Positions 1-5,911 of a stretch of DNA of 9,241 nt are shown piece by piece. The stretch comes from UKL13-2 sp031431435 (GTDB lineage Bacteria > Pseudomonadota > Gammaproteobacteria > Burkholderiales > Usitatibacteraceae), in assembly GCA_031431435.1 (NCBI GenBank), contig JANPDI010000143.1:1-9241 (forward strand), given 5' to 3'. The first letter of the stretch is position 1. Each line of letters starts with the position of its first letter. Below the pieces are notes generated by a model. That model ran no database searches. It had not been told where the DNA came from and worked only from the letters and a program-made list of their open reading frames with translations. The position numbers and the translations under genes were made by a program.

Positions 1-1275
1 AATCTGAAGCCAGAAGCTGAATGGCGGCCGGGCATGACCATGGACAAACTCATCGCTGAAATGGATAAGGCGCTGCAGTTTCCCGGCGTGTCCAACGCCT
101 GGACCATGCCGATCAAGGCGCGCATCGACATGCTCTCGACCGGCATTCGCACGCCGATCGGCATCAAGGTATTCGGCAAAAATCTCATTGAGATGGAAAT
201 ACTCGCCAAACAAATTGAAACAGTAGTGAAACAGGTACCGGGCACCACCTCCGCCTTCGCCGAGCGCATCACCGGCGGCTTTTATCTCAACATCGAACCC
301 GACCGCATCCAACTGGCACGTTACGGCCTGTCGGTGGGCGAGCTTCAGGACACCATCAGCACCGCCCTCGGCGGCGAAATGGTCACCACCACCGTCGAGG
401 GACGCGAGCGCTTCGGTGTCACGGTGCGTTATCCGCGCGAACTACGCAGCGACCCGACGCAAATTGCCCGCGAAGTGTTGGTGATGACCATGGGCGGCGC
501 CATGATCCCGCTCGGCCAGTTGGCCAAAATCGAAGTCGCCAAGGGCGCGCCCGGTATTCGCACCGAGAACGCGCTGCTGTCGGCTTATATCTATGTCGAT
601 ATCCGCGACCGCGATATCGGCAGCTATGTGGCGGATGCGCGCAAGGCGGTCAACGAGCAGGTCAAGTTCCCGCCGGGTTATTACGCCACCTGGAGCGGCC
701 AATTCGAGTACATGGAGCGTGCCATTGCAAAAATGAAAATCGTTGTACCACTTACGCTGTTGCTGATTTTCCTGCTGTTGTATCTGAATTTTCGGCGCCT
801 GACCGAGGCCCTGATTGTGATGCTATCGGTACCCTTTGCGTTGGTGGGCGGTATTTGGCTGATGTGGCTCTTGGACTATCACATGTCGGTGGCGGTGGCG
901 GTGGGATTCATCGCCCTCGCCGGGGTCGCCGCCTCCACTGGCGTGGTGATGCTGATTTATCTCGACCACGCCTGGGAAAACATCAAGTTACGCTGCCGTA
1001 CCGAAGGCACCACGCCAAACGCCGATAATCTGTACACGGCAGTGATGGAAGGCGCGGTCGAACGGGTGCGGCCAAAAATGATGACGGTGGTCGCCATCAT
1101 GGCCGGCTTATTGCCAATCATGTGGGGCAGTGGTACTGGCTCCGAAGTGATGCGCCGGATCGCCGCGCCGATGGTGGGCGGTATGATTTCGTCGACGATA
1201 CTGACGCTGGCGGTGATTCCGGCGATTTACACGCTGGTCAAACAGTGGCGGCTCGCGCGCGGGATGGAGAGTTGA
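1..1275 (+). CDS. cusA: CusA-type Cu(I)/Ag(I) efflux RND pump, C-terminal 424 residues (5' end outside window)
   Basis: Inner-membrane proton-driven pump of the heavy-metal RND family, which would export Cu(I)/Ag(I) through a CusCBA-like tripartite complex. The frame is open from base 1 and starts inside the protein; the ATG codons at 34 and 40 are internal (segment RPGMTMDKL). By recall of E. coli CusA, the fragment corresponds to about residue 629 onward. Visible are the second half of the periplasmic porter/docking domain, including IDMLSTG whose Met matches copper ligand M672, and five C-terminal membrane helices (about nt 733-795, 810-880, 885-965, 1078-1130, 1170-1245). SEVM retains the M1009 equivalent and RPKMMT the K984 equivalent. 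Oddly, codon 934-936 gives GVAASTGVVM, with Ser where E. coli has proton-relay E939. The gene converges with the sensor kinase 93 bp downstream. Assignment to the CusA/SilA subgroup rather than CzcA rests on the methionines. Confidence 0.95.
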   Translation, partial: NLKPEAEWRPGMTMDKLIAEMDKALQFPGVSNAWTMPIKARIDMLSTGIRTPIGIKVFGKNLIEMEILAKQIETVVKQVPGTTSAFAERITGGFYLNIEPDRIQLARYGLSVGELQDTISTALGGEMVTTTVEGRERFGVTVRYPRELRSDPTQIAREVLVMTMGGAMIPLGQLAKIEVAKGAPGIRTENALLSAYIYVDIRDRDIGSYVADARKAVNEQVKFPPGYYATWSGQFEYMERAIAKMKIVVPLTLLLIFLLLYLNFRRLTEALIVMLSVPFALVGGIWLMWLLDYHMSVAVAVGFIALAGVAASTGVVMLIYLDHAWENIKLRCRTEGTTPNADNLYTAVMEGAVERVRPKMMTVVAIMAGLLPIMWGSGTGSEVMRRIAAPMVGGMISSTILTLAVIPAIYTLVKQWRLARGMES

Positions 1276-1299
1276 ACAATTCCACAAAGGAAAACAAAC

Positions 1300-1359
1300 A
1301 TGAGAAACGATACCAAGCCGTTTGCAGATCAACCCGGCCGGTCAGGGATCTGCAGATGA
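1300..1359 (+). other. Possible 19-codon reading frame with ribosome site just after cusA
   Basis: An ATG at 1300 lies 24 bp after the cusA stop, in the same frame, behind AAAGGA at 1286-1291 (spacing 8). It runs 19 codons (MRNDTKPF... to TGA at 1357-1359). The last codons overlap a perfect 10-bp palindrome ATCTGCAGAT (1348-1357) and a weak 5-bp stem GACTG/CAGTC (1358-1362, 1370-1374) at the kinase stop. The good ribosome site suggests either a tiny coupled peptide or the start of a gene whose remainder has been deleted. No protein family is recognised. Confidence 0.25.
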
Positions 1360-1368
1360 CTGCTAAAA

Positions 1369-2763
1369 TCAGTCGAGCCGTATCTCGAAGCAAACGCTAT
1401 TGACTGCAGACCGAACGCTGATCTCGCCACCGTGCGCACGAATGATGGACTGGGTGATGGCCAGCCCCAAACCCGCGCCTTCTCCGCTGTGGTGCCGTGA
1501 CGGGTCAACGCGGGTGAAGCGATCAAATATCCGCGACAGGTGTTCCGGCGGGATCGGCTCACCAGTATTTTCAATCGCCAGTGATGTGCTGTTTGCGGCG
1601 CGCGCGATACGCACCCGAATGCTGCCGTTTATTGGGGTGTGGCGAATGGCGTTGGACAGTAGATTGGCCAGCGCACGGCGCAGCATCAGCTTATCACCGC
1701 TCACCCATCCGTCTCCAGTGACCGACAGGTGCAACGCCTTTTCCTCAGCCAACGCATCGAAAAAATCGAACAGTTCGCGCACCTCGTCGGCCAACGCAAC
1801 CGGTTCGCGGTTAAGAACTATCAGGCCGTTGTCCGCTTCGGCAAGGAACAACATTTCGCCGACCATCCGTGCCAAACGCTCGTACTCCTCGGCGTTGGAC
1901 GCCAGCACATCACGGTATTCATCCGGGCTGCGGGTGCGGGACAGAGCAACCTGGGTTGCGGTCATCAGATTGCTGATTGGCGTACGCAATTCGTGCGCCA
2001 AATCGGCGGAAAAATCTTTTAGTCTTTGAAAGGAGTCCTCCAGACGGGCGAGCATGCCGTTCAGCGCCACAGCGAGTGTTTCCAGCTCGACCGGCACCGC
2101 ATCGACCGCCAGACGATAGTCGAGTCGACTGGCGGTGACACTCGCCGCGCCCTCACGGATTGCCTGAAGGGGTGCCAGTTCGCGTCTGACCGCCAGCCAG
2201 CCCAGCAACCAAGCGAGAATGGCTGAAGCAGCCACGACCTGCCACAGCGCGCGCTTGAACGAAACCATGAAATTGGCATGGTGGGTAATGTCGATTGCCA
2301 CCGCAACCAGCACTGGTGCCGCGCCAGCGACCCCGGTTGGCAGCAGGCCGGCGATACCGCGTCTTGGCAGCGCATCCGCCCCGCTGCCCTGCTGCCAATC
2401 CAAGGGCAGTGGTGGACTGCGGATGGCCTCACGCACCAGGAGCACCGGTGGGAAATCAACACCGGCCGTCGCGAACAGTGTTCGGTTATCGGACCGACGC
2501 ACTAATATCGCCAGATCACGATGGCCAATCAGCGAATAGTTGAGTTGCGTCACCAGTGCCACGAGATCGGCAGGGGTTTGAACTTTTTCAAGCAGTTTTC
2601 CGGTTGATTGCAGCTTGCTGGTCATCCACGCCACGTCCTGTTCAACAAAATGCTGCTCAATGGCTTTGCCAATTAACCAACCCAGCGTCAGCAACACCGC
2701 AGTCGAGATCACGACGAACAGCAGCGTCAGGCGAAATACAATCGATTTGCGCTTCGGTCTCAT
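1369..2763 (-). CDS. cusS: Heavy-metal sensor histidine kinase, CusS/CopS type
   Basis: Membrane sensor kinase (464 aa, normal length) that would detect periplasmic Cu/Ag and phosphorylate the adjacent response regulator. Order of parts: TM1 about 10-32, periplasmic sensor 33-171, TM2 about 172-192, HAMP about 193-245, then H-box FSADLAHELRTP with phospho-acceptor H257, N-box LANLLSNAIRHTP (N371), the CusS-style ENTGEPIP segment at 398-405, and G-box GAGLGLAI at 429-436. The GTG- and TTG-free ATG start at 2763 overlaps the regulator stop by ATGA, indicating translational coupling. The C-terminal 32 residues are about 23/32 identical, by hand alignment, to a kinase fragment at 5293-5391. The periplasmic metal ligands cannot be named from sequence alone. 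CopS or IrlS naming is equally possible. Confidence 0.93.
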   Translation of the reverse strand: MRPKRKSIVFRLTLLFVVISTAVLLTLGWLIGKAIEQHFVEQDVAWMTSKLQSTGKLLEKVQTPADLVALVTQLNYSLIGHRDLAILVRRSDNRTLFATAGVDFPPVLLVREAIRSPPLPLDWQQGSGADALPRRGIAGLLPTGVAGAAPVLVAVAIDITHHANFMVSFKRALWQVVAASAILAWLLGWLAVRRELAPLQAIREGAASVTASRLDYRLAVDAVPVELETLAVALNGMLARLEDSFQRLKDFSADLAHELRTPISNLMTATQVALSRTRSPDEYRDVLASNAEEYERLARMVGEMLFLAEADNGLIVLNREPVALADEVRELFDFFDALAEEKALHLSVTGDGWVSGDKLMLRRALANLLSNAIRHTPINGSIRVRIARAANSTSLAIENTGEPIPPEHLSRIFDRFTRVDPSRHHSGEGAGLGLAITQSIIRAHGGEISVRSAVNSVCFEIRLD

Positions 2764-3440
2764 TCCGGCTCGTCGTCCAGCACGTAGCCCATGCCGCGCA
2801 CGGTGCGGATAAGTTTGATCGCAAAGCCATCATCCATTTTGGCGCGCAGTCGGCGCACCGCAACTTCAATGACATTGGTATCACTGTCGAAGTTCATGTC
2901 CCAGATCTGCGAGGCAATCAGCGAGCGCGTCAGCACTTCGCCACGGCGTCGTAGCAGCAATTCCAGCAGCGCAAACTCTTTGGCCGTAAGGTCGATGCGC
3001 TGGCCGGCGCGTGTCACCCGGCGGCGCGACAAATCGAGCGCCAGATCCGACACGCGTATCTGCTCGCTTGGCCTGCTGCGACTGGTGCGGCGCAACAGCG
3101 TGCGTACCCTTGCCAGCAGTTCGGCAAACGCAAAGGGCTTCAGTAAATAATCATCCGCGCCCAGTTCAAGCCCCTTAACCCGGTCGTCAACCAGATTGCG
3201 CGCAGTCAGAAACAGCACCGGCAATTCGCGTCTGGTACGGCGTACGCCGGCCAACACCTGCCAGCCGTCCAGTTTTGGCAGCATGACATCGAGGATCAAC
3301 AGGTCGTAGTCGCCAGTCTCGCCCAAATGCAGGCCATCCACGCCGTCGCGAGCCAAATCAACAACAAAACCCGCCTCGGCCAGCCCCTTCTTGAGGTAGT
3401 CACCTGTTTTCGGTTCATCCTCGACAACTAGAATTTTCAT
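2760..3440 (-). CDS. cusR: OmpR-family heavy-metal response regulator, CusR/CopR type
   Basis: Cytoplasmic DNA-binding regulator, 226 aa, partner of the kinase whose start overlaps its stop by 4 bp. The receiver domain (about 1-115) has the acidic pair E7-D8, phospho-acceptor D51 in LILDVMLP, T79 and K101 in LLKPFAF. A winged-helix output domain (about 127-222) ends in RTVRGMGYVLD, typical of the CusR/CopR/IrlR group. The ATG at 3440 gives the canonical MKILVVEDE start; the ribosome site before it is poor (A-rich, no clear GGAG). A perfect inverted repeat GATTAC-A6-GTAATC lies about 70 bp upstream, next to a candidate promoter, which suggests autoregulation. Expected targets are the cusCBA operon and the exported proteins on the far side of the intergenic region. 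CusR versus CopR naming is not decidable here. Confidence 0.93.
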   Translation of the reverse strand: MKILVVEDEPKTGDYLKKGLAEAGFVVDLARDGVDGLHLGETGDYDLLILDVMLPKLDGWQVLAGVRRTRRELPVLFLTARNLVDDRVKGLELGADDYLLKPFAFAELLARVRTLLRRTSRSRPSEQIRVSDLALDLSRRRVTRAGQRIDLTAKEFALLELLLRRRGEVLTRSLIASQIWDMNFDSDTNVIEVAVRRLRAKMDDGFAIKLIRTVRGMGYVLDDEPE

Positions 3441-3476
3441 CGCGTTTTTTCTGATTTCGCTCAGACCAATGTGTGA

Positions 3477-3507
3477 ATTGTGCGCTTGTAGCCGCCATGC
3501 TCGTCAA
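3477..3507 (-). promoter_or_regulatory. Candidate cusRS promoter
   Basis: On the minus strand a -35-like TTGACG (plus positions 3502-3507) is followed, 19 bp later, by CACAAT (3477-3482, 4/6 to TATAAT). The CusR-like repeat ends 2 bp upstream of the -35, the expected place for an activator of this family. The long spacer fits an activated rather than a strong constitutive promoter. The predicted RNA would have a leader of about 30 nt before the ATG at 3440. Confidence 0.45.
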
Positions 3508-3508
3508 A

Positions 3509-3526
3509 GATTACAAAAAAGTAATC
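3509..3526. promoter_or_regulatory. CusR/CopR-type operator (perfect 6-bp inverted repeat)
   Basis: GATTAC-A6-GTAATC is a perfect inverted repeat with 6-nt spacing. The E. coli CusR box core, as recalled, is TGACAA-NN-TTGTCA, so the TTAC/GTAA half sites here sit in the same geometry. It is adjacent to the candidate cusRS promoter, so the regulator next door is its likely ligand. Family match is established knowledge; the binding is inferred. Confidence 0.6.
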
Positions 3527-3539
3527 CGCGCGTCAGCTT

Positions 3540-3560
3540 GTTTGATGAAAACTATCAAAC
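3540..3560. repeat. 7-bp inverted repeat GTTTGAT-N7-ATCAAAC
   Basis: A perfect 7-bp inverted repeat with a 7-nt spacer, located 14 bp from the CusR-like box on the side away from cusR. It could be an operator or an RNA stem; no family is recognised. Confidence 0.3.
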
Positions 3561-3695
3561 CAGTACGTCTCCGGACCGGCCGCGCGAGCATGGGTTGCAA
3601 CAACCATCTGCATGTGACCGACTCACAGATGGCGAACATGCACCATCGATTTGGGGTAGGCGCAGGGCAAGTTGCAAGGGGCAATCGGCCGGCAG

Positions 3696-3711
3696 ATAAC
3701 AAAATTGTAAT
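3696..3711. promoter_or_regulatory. Second CusR-box-like repeat
   Basis: ATAACAA-AA-TTGTAAT pairs 6 of 7 positions and contains the ACAA-NN-TTGT core recalled for E. coli CusR boxes, with the same spacing as the 3509-3526 site. It lies about 130 bp before the EF-hand gene. Downstream promoter elements on the plus strand are weak (TTGCCG at 3724, TACATT at 3750, 20-bp spacer), so its target is uncertain. Confidence 0.4.
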
Positions 3712-3780
3712 GGTACGGTCAGCTTGCCGTCGTACCCGGCGGCACAAACTACATTGATCGCGGCGAAATTTGCCACGGGA

Positions 3781-3802
3781 TTGCGAAGCCCAAGCTTCGC
3801 AA
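3781..3802 (+). other. Stem-loop in the leader of the EF-hand gene
   Basis: TTGCGAAGC-CCAA-GCTTCGCAA is a perfect 9-bp stem with a 4-nt loop, ending 40 bp before the ATG at 3843. No T-tract follows on either strand, so it is not a classical terminator. A role in mRNA stability, or a protein-binding site on DNA, is possible. Confidence 0.5.
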
Positions 3803-3842
3803 AAGAAACAATTCAACCAACCAATCAGAAATGGATATTGTC

Positions 3843-4139
3843 ATGAAACTCACAAACATTCTTGCAAGTTCGATGGTCGCAGTATCGCTGGTAGCGGCAC
3901 CTGCAGTATTCGCCACAGAAACCACCAAGAAGGCCGGCATGCAAGACGTCAAGAAAGCAAACATTCACGATTTTATGAAAGAGTGCGATATGGATCACGA
4001 CGGCATGATGTCCAAAGCCGAAATGTTGAAACACATGGAAAAAATGTTTGACAAAGCGGACACCAAGAAAGCTGGCAAGCTTGATAAGATGCAGACGGAA
4101 TTGTTCTTAAAACAGTTCAACACCATTAGCGGCAACTGA
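3843..4139 (+). CDS. Exported Met-rich EF-hand protein (98 aa)
   Basis: Small periplasmic protein, probably binding metal. A signal peptide (MKLTNILASSMVAVSL..., cleavage likely after VFA24) precedes a 74-residue mature chain. One canonical EF-hand loop runs D49-M-D51-H-D53-G-M-M-S57-K-A-E60, with all Ca-type ligand positions filled. A second one around D70-D81 is degenerate (DKADTKKAGKLD). The mature part is rich in Met (33, 45, 50, 55, 56, 61, 65, 68, 83) and has His 42, 52 and 64, unusual for a plain calcium sensor. The start at 3843 is preferred over the in-frame ATG at 3831 because it gives a clean signal peptide and sits 8 nt after a weak ATGGA ribosome site. Its place in a copper region suggests, but does not show, a copper role. 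Confidence 0.8.
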   Translation: MKLTNILASSMVAVSLVAAPAVFATETTKKAGMQDVKKANIHDFMKECDMDHDGMMSKAEMLKHMEKMFDKADTKKAGKLDKMQTELFLKQFNTISGN

Positions 4140-4153
4140 TTGCAGGCGGATTG

Positions 4154-4207
4154 CTGCCGAAACAGGCATGTCAACGATAGTGGCGGCAGCTTATGCCTGC
4201 CGCCACA
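4154..4207 (+). terminator. Strong GC hairpin with competing stems after the EF-hand gene
   Basis: GTGGCGGCAG (4181-4190) pairs perfectly over 10 bp with CTGCCGCCAC (4198-4207) around a 7-nt loop, 41 bp after the EF-hand stop. No T-tract follows, so termination would be incomplete or factor-dependent. Alternative stems GCTGCC/GGCAGC (4154-4159, 4186-4191) and AGGCAT/ATGCCT (4165-4170, 4194-4199) use the same bases, so the RNA could switch folds before the next gene. Confidence 0.45.
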
Positions 4208-4289
4208 TGGGGAGAACGCGGTACCCGGCGCCACCCAAATTTGCACGGCCAATCCATTCAATTAAGCAGTTCGTCATAAGGAGTAGATC

Positions 4290-4661
4290 ATGGAAATGAA
4301 AAAACGCGGTTTTCTGATTGGTAGTTTCAGCGCAATGTCGCTCGGCGCGGCATTGATGTCCGGCGCAATTGCGCAGCCACCTGCAACCGGCGGAATTGCC
4401 GAACGGATTATCTCCGCAAAAACCAAAGCTGATCACGAGCAGCTTGCCGCAGATTTCGCGAAGCAGGCCGACGCCGACAAATCGTCAGCGGAACGTCATC
4501 GCAAAATGGCTCAGGCGTATAACACCGCACCATGGGCCAAGGCCAGCGGTGCCGCGATGGTGAATCATTGCAAATCGCTGATTTCGGACTATGAAAAAGC
4601 GGCAAAACAAAACGCTGAAATGGCCCGGTTGCATCGCGAGATTGGCGCAAAGTTGCCTTGA
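4290..4661 (+). CDS. Exported helical protein of unknown function (123 aa)
   Basis: Not assigned to a named family. An excellent ribosome site AAGGAG (4278-4283) fixes the ATG at 4290. Residues 1-28 form a signal peptide (KKR, then a hydrophobic run, cleavage near AIA28-Q29). The mature 95 residues are mostly charged, Ala-rich helix: ISAKTKADHEQLAADF, then DADKSSAERHRKMAQAY, then a central segment GAAMVNHCKSLISDYEKAAKQNAEMARLHREIG. The single Cys in NHC, next to a His, together with two Met-His-type clusters, could ligate metal, but this is only inference. It follows the EF-hand gene on the same strand by 150 bp with a strong hairpin between them, so the two may be partly co-transcribed. Gene reality is well supported by start signal, signal peptide and composition. 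Confidence 0.8.
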   Translation: MEMKKRGFLIGSFSAMSLGAALMSGAIAQPPATGGIAERIISAKTKADHEQLAADFAKQADADKSSAERHRKMAQAYNTAPWAKASGAAMVNHCKSLISDYEKAAKQNAEMARLHREIGAKLP

Positions 4662-4671
4662 TCAGGTGCCC

Positions 4672-4710
4672 GTGTCGAGCCCATTGCAGAGGCATTTTTG
4701 GGTTCGACAC
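4672..4710 (+). terminator. Stem-loop 10 bp after the 123-aa protein gene
   Basis: GTGTCGAGCCC (4672-4682) pairs with GGGTTCGACAC (4700-4710), 11 bp with one G-T wobble, around a 17-nt loop containing five T. It starts 10 bp after the stop at 4661. No T-run follows the stem, so it is a candidate, non-canonical 3'-end structure. Confidence 0.35.
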
Positions 4711-4912
4711 AATAAAATCGTATGCGTCCATCGAGTCAATTTACAATCGGCCGGACGTCAGTCGTGCTCGACCGGATCAGTTGAAAATCGTGCCCGTCCG
4801 GCATGCTCGAACTGCCGGCGAATGCAGGCCTGACTGACCAGAGGTAGCAAGCACTCTGTTGAAAATTGGGGTAACTGCACTTTCGACCGACTGCGGCTTG
4901 CCAAGTGCACGG

Positions 4913-5083
4913 CTATACAGCATTAAAATTCAACATCATGCCGTCGTCTGTGTGTTCCAGATTGTGACAATGCAAAACATAATTAGTCGATACCACAAAC
5001 CGCAGCGCGATCTCGACACGCTCGAACGGTGCCACCAGTCCCGTGTCCTTCCAGCCTAAATCGGTGGCTAATCGCCGTCCCTC
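4913..5083 (-). pseudogene. 3'-end fragment of a second CueO-like multicopper oxidase gene
   Basis: The minus strand encodes the last ~56 residues of an MCO, ending ...DDGMMLNFNAV with TAG at 4913-4915, the same stop codon as the intact copy (8305-8307). It retains GWKDT, ALRFVV and the copper-binding HCHNLEH (HCH at 4964-4972). By hand alignment about 43 of 56 residues match the C-terminus of the MCO at 8305-9241. Homology fades near 5083, possibly extending to about 5104. The frame hits TGA at 5141-5143 with no plausible start, so it cannot make an oxidase. The identity is well below that of a fresh duplication, so this is an older paralogue or a separately acquired gene reduced by deletion. 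Confidence 0.85.
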
Positions 5084-5292
5084 GCTGCTGTCAGAGTAAA
5101 GGAGTCGCTCGTGAAAAACGGGCGGGAATACGAAAATCGCTCAAAAAACGCTTGAAAATTCTAGCGGGATGTTCAGTGCCATGAGGCTCAGACACCATTT
5201 GTTCCCACCTATTCCGCCGCGCCGTTGAACATCCGATCGGGAGCCGCACTGCTGCGCCGGATATCTGCGGCGTTTACAGATGGCACAATCCG

Positions 5293-5598
5293 TCACCCCA
5301 GCCGTAACTCGAAACAAACACCGGCGTCGCCAGAGCGAACAGCAATCTCGCCACCATGCGCAAGGATGATGGAGCGGGTGATGGCCAGGCCCACCGAATC
5401 GACGACGCCGAAACTTTCATGGCCGAGAACGGTACCGGGCTTGCAGGTCGCCACGTCGCATTTGAGAATGTGCAGGTCGGTTCCGCAAATGGTTGTCTTG
5501 GTTATTTTGACGATGGCGTCGGTGGGCAACTGGATAGTCGGCTTGGGGCGGTCCTCCACTGCCTTTTGACCGGGGCCTTTGTAGATGAGTGCTTTCAT
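5293..5598 (-). pseudogene. Chimera: zinc alcohol dehydrogenase N-terminus fused in frame to a CusS-like kinase C-terminus
   Basis: An uninterrupted 101-codon frame with ribosome site AAAGGA (minus strand, 5613-5608) and ATG at 5598. Residues 1-70 match the start of zinc-dependent medium-chain alcohol dehydrogenases: EDRPKPTIQLPTDAIVK, TICGTDLHIL with catalytic-zinc Cys38, and GHE with H60 and E61. Residues 71-101 are instead the end of a heavy-metal sensor kinase (LAITRSIILAHGGEI... CFELRLG, stop TGA 5293-5295), about 23/32 identical to the kinase at 1369. The join lies at about 5389-5391, where both families have Gly. The Rossmann fold and structural-zinc lobe are missing, as is nearly all of the kinase, so neither activity is expected. 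The 5' part is the last member of the DUF302-cytochrome gene series. A deletion joining two genes is the simplest origin; an assembly error is the alternative. Confidence 0.85.
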
Positions 5599-5642
5599 GG
5601 CGAAGTTTCCTTTTCAACCAGGCACGGCAGACTACCCACCAA

Positions 5643-5843
5643 TCACTTCTTTTGCTTAACGACCCACACTACAAGAGCAACGACCAGGACAATTAGCAGG
5701 ATTGGTATCCACAGCCCGCCAAATCCGCCCATCCAGCCGCCGCCCCACATGCCTCCGTTCATCATGCCGCCGCTCTGCGCCAATGATGCGTCAGCAGTTG
5801 ACAGAAGCACCAACCCGACAGCCAATGCAAACAAAATTCTCAT
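5643..5843 (-). CDS. Small Gly/Met/Trp-rich membrane protein (66 aa)
   Basis: Begins at ATG 5843 behind AAGGAAAA (good ribosome site). Residues 1-22 form a signal peptide (MRILFALAVGLVLLS..., cleavage likely at SLA-QSG). A short flexible stretch SGGMMNGGMWGGGWMGGFGG with four Met and two Trp is followed by one membrane helix (about 44-62: LWIPILLIVLVVALVVWVV) and a basic tail KQKK. This suggests an N-out, C-in single-span protein with a Met-rich periplasmic patch that could bind Cu(I). Similar tiny proteins occur near copper and cytochrome genes, but no function is established to my knowledge. It lies 68 bp after the cytochrome gene and 44 bp before the truncated dehydrogenase, all on the minus strand. 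Confidence 0.8.
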   Translation of the reverse strand: MRILFALAVGLVLLSTADASLAQSGGMMNGGMWGGGWMGGFGGLWIPILLIVLVVALVVWVVKQKK

Positions 5844-5911
5844 GACTTTTCCTTGGAATACGCAGAAACTATTCGACTACGTCGGCAACGGTTGGGTGAC
5901 ACCGCAGATTG

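Larger units (their letters stand above)
3441..3842. other. Regulatory intergenic region between divergent cusR and EF-hand gene
   Basis: About 400 bp with no convincing gene on either strand. It separates two divergently read units and is dense in inverted repeats: a CusR-like box at 3509-3526, a 7-bp repeat at 3540-3560, an imperfect repeat at 3605-3631, a second CusR-like box at 3696-3711, and a hairpin at 3781-3802. Short open frames crossing it show no recognisable protein character. Confidence 0.6.
4662..5292. other. Scar region with a gene fragment and long inverted repeats
   Basis: No intact gene. It contains the 3' end of an MCO gene (4913-5083, minus). Beyond that there are several inverted repeats: 4672-4710 (11-bp stem with one G-T pair), GCCGGACG/CGTCCGGC at 4750-4757 and 4795-4802, and GGATGTTCA/TGAACATCC at 5167-5175 and 5226-5234. 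Nothing recognisable is seen in 4711-4912 or 5100-5292, in either strand's frames. Confidence 0.6.

Noticed and set aside
1358..1374. Bidirectional terminator between cusA and the kinase
   Set aside because: Only a 5-bp stem without T-runs on either side; not enough to call.
1400..2029. Plus-strand open frame of 209 codons
   Set aside because: Antisense to the sensor kinase, rich in Ser/Arg, typical of a shadow frame.
3613..3627. TGTGA-N5-TCACA as a CRP/FNR-type site
   Set aside because: CRP sites need a 6-nt spacer between these half sites; here it is 5, and the surrounding bases pair as part of a larger repeat.
4859..5059. Plus-strand 66-codon frame
   Set aside because: Antisense of the MCO 3' fragment; no start signal.
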